Below, one piece after another: positions 63,563 through 64,000 of a stretch of 64,000 nt of DNA. Source of the stretch: B46-G9 sp964581175 (GTDB lineage Bacteria; Desulfobacterota; DSM-4660; Desulfatiglandales; Desulfatiglandaceae); assembly GCA_964581175.1 (NCBI GenBank), contig CAZONI010000008.1, positions 25,730 to 89,729 of the forward strand, read 5' to 3'. The position numbers were made by a program, and so were the translations under genes. The first letter of the stretch is position 1. Every line of letters begins with the position of its first letter. Under the pieces are notes generated by a model. It did not search any database, was not told the DNA's origin, and worked only from the letters and a program-made list of their open reading frames with translations.

Positions 63563-63581
63563 GGATTCCTTCATTTCGCTA

Positions 63582-64000
63582 TCACTGTCCGGCCATCGGC
63601 GCCCCGCGGCGCCAGAAAATTTCGGTTTCAATAGTCAACCGGTAGCCGCCGCCGGATTGCTCCCACTGCCCCGCGATTTCTTTCTTCAGTGCATCAAGTC
63701 GGTCCTCCACCAACCCTTCAGGTTCAACATCTGCGAGGTACGATAGGCGCAGAACGGACGGCGCCTTCTTCAACTCTTCAAGCAATTGTGCGATCTTGGG
63801 GGCCCACTGCAGCCGCAGTTCGTTTGCATTCGGCTCAAACACTCCATCGGCGATATCGATTCGAACCACATGGTGGATGGTCGCGCCGAAGTTGAAGCGC
63901 AGCATCTTCCCGCGGGTGGCGCGCTGAACGCGCGGATTTTCGGTCGTCAGGCGATAGCCGCTCGGCAGGGTACGCTCATCCAGCTTGAGGATGAAATTGC
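63582..64000 (-). CDS. C-terminal end of a large exported repeat-domain (SdrD/DUF11-like) protein, partial
   Basis: The frame is open to the window edge (139 codons seen). It begins with FILKLDERTLPSGYRLTTEN and continues PRVQRATRGKMLRFNFGATI, a signature I associate with the end of large surface proteins made of SdrD/Cna-B and DUF11 repeats. The final 80 residues look OmpA-C-like in strand/helix order (LADVEPEGLVEDRLDALKKEI). It stops 19 bases before the giant barrel gene, on the same strand, and so belongs to the cluster. Confidence 0.65.
   Translation of the reverse strand, partial: NFILKLDERTLPSGYRLTTENPRVQRATRGKMLRFNFGATIHHVVRIDIADGVFEPNANELRLQWAPKIAQLLEELKKAPSVLRLSYLADVEPEGLVEDRLDALKKEIAGQWEQSGGGYRLTIETEIFWRRGAPMAGQ

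Noticed and set aside
1..64000. CRISPR array or restriction/defence system
   Set aside because: No regularly spaced direct repeats, Cas, toxin or restriction genes were seen on either strand.

Overview
The window looks like the chromosome of a strictly anaerobic, selenocysteine-using Gram-negative bacterium of the former Deltaproteobacteria (Desulfobacterota; a syntrophic or sulfate-reducing aromatic degrader such as the Syntrophorhabdus/Syntrophus type fits). The reasons are a class II (tungsten, ATP-independent) benzoyl-CoA reductase cluster, a complete Rnf complex, in-frame UGA codons at conserved cysteine positions of three electron-transfer proteins, and TolQ/TolR, Pal and OmpA proteins of a Gram-negative envelope. 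The species is an inference from gene content; there is no 16S rRNA here.

Layout. 1-0.5 kb: broken tyrosine integrase beside tRNA-Pro, the edge of an old genomic island. 0.7-4.1 kb: pseudo-receiver, class III nucleotide cyclase, dienelactone hydrolase-like protein. 4.2-14.1 kb (minus strand): bamB-C-D-E-F, flanked on both sides by GNAT acetyltransferases; bamE (HdrA-like) and bamF (MvhD-like) each contain an in-frame UGA. The bamB promoter and the promoter of the upstream AbrB-like/GNAT gene pair share one palindromic operator. 14.3-21.2 kb: mixed region with a transglutaminase-like protein, a recombinase remnant, an AT-rich PLP C-S lyase, an S10 peptidase, NfeD and M50 membrane proteins and tRNA-Leu. 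21.4-29.6 kb: ribF, then rnfCDGEAB and apbE. Here RnfB carries UGA in place of the first cluster-ligating cysteine, and RnfA has a lipoprotein-type ectodomain fused to its N-terminus. 29.6-46.4 kb: housekeeping genes (hflX, dnaB, rplI, rpsR, rpsF, suhB, an enlarged rnpB, rpoD, dnaG, yqeY, hisA, hisB, tRNAs). 46.7-64 kb (minus strand): a GC-rich envelope cluster with Pal, two ExbB/TolQ, two ExbD/TolR, a TonB-like AgmX/PglI-domain protein, TPR lipoproteins, a giant outer-membrane protein with three OmpA domains, and the end of a further surface protein. It is reminiscent of the Agl/Glt trans-envelope machinery of myxobacteria.

How the genes fit together. BamBC would dearomatise benzoyl-CoA. BamDEF would feed it low-potential electrons, probably by flavin-based bifurcation together with NuoEFG-like BamGHI, which are not in this window. 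Rnf exchanges electrons between ferredoxin and NAD against an ion gradient. ApbE would attach FMN to RnfG and RnfD. The three UGA sites place selenium in both of these electron routes. The envelope cluster at the right end would couple a proton-driven TolQR-type motor to periplasmic TPR scaffolds and an outer-membrane barrel.
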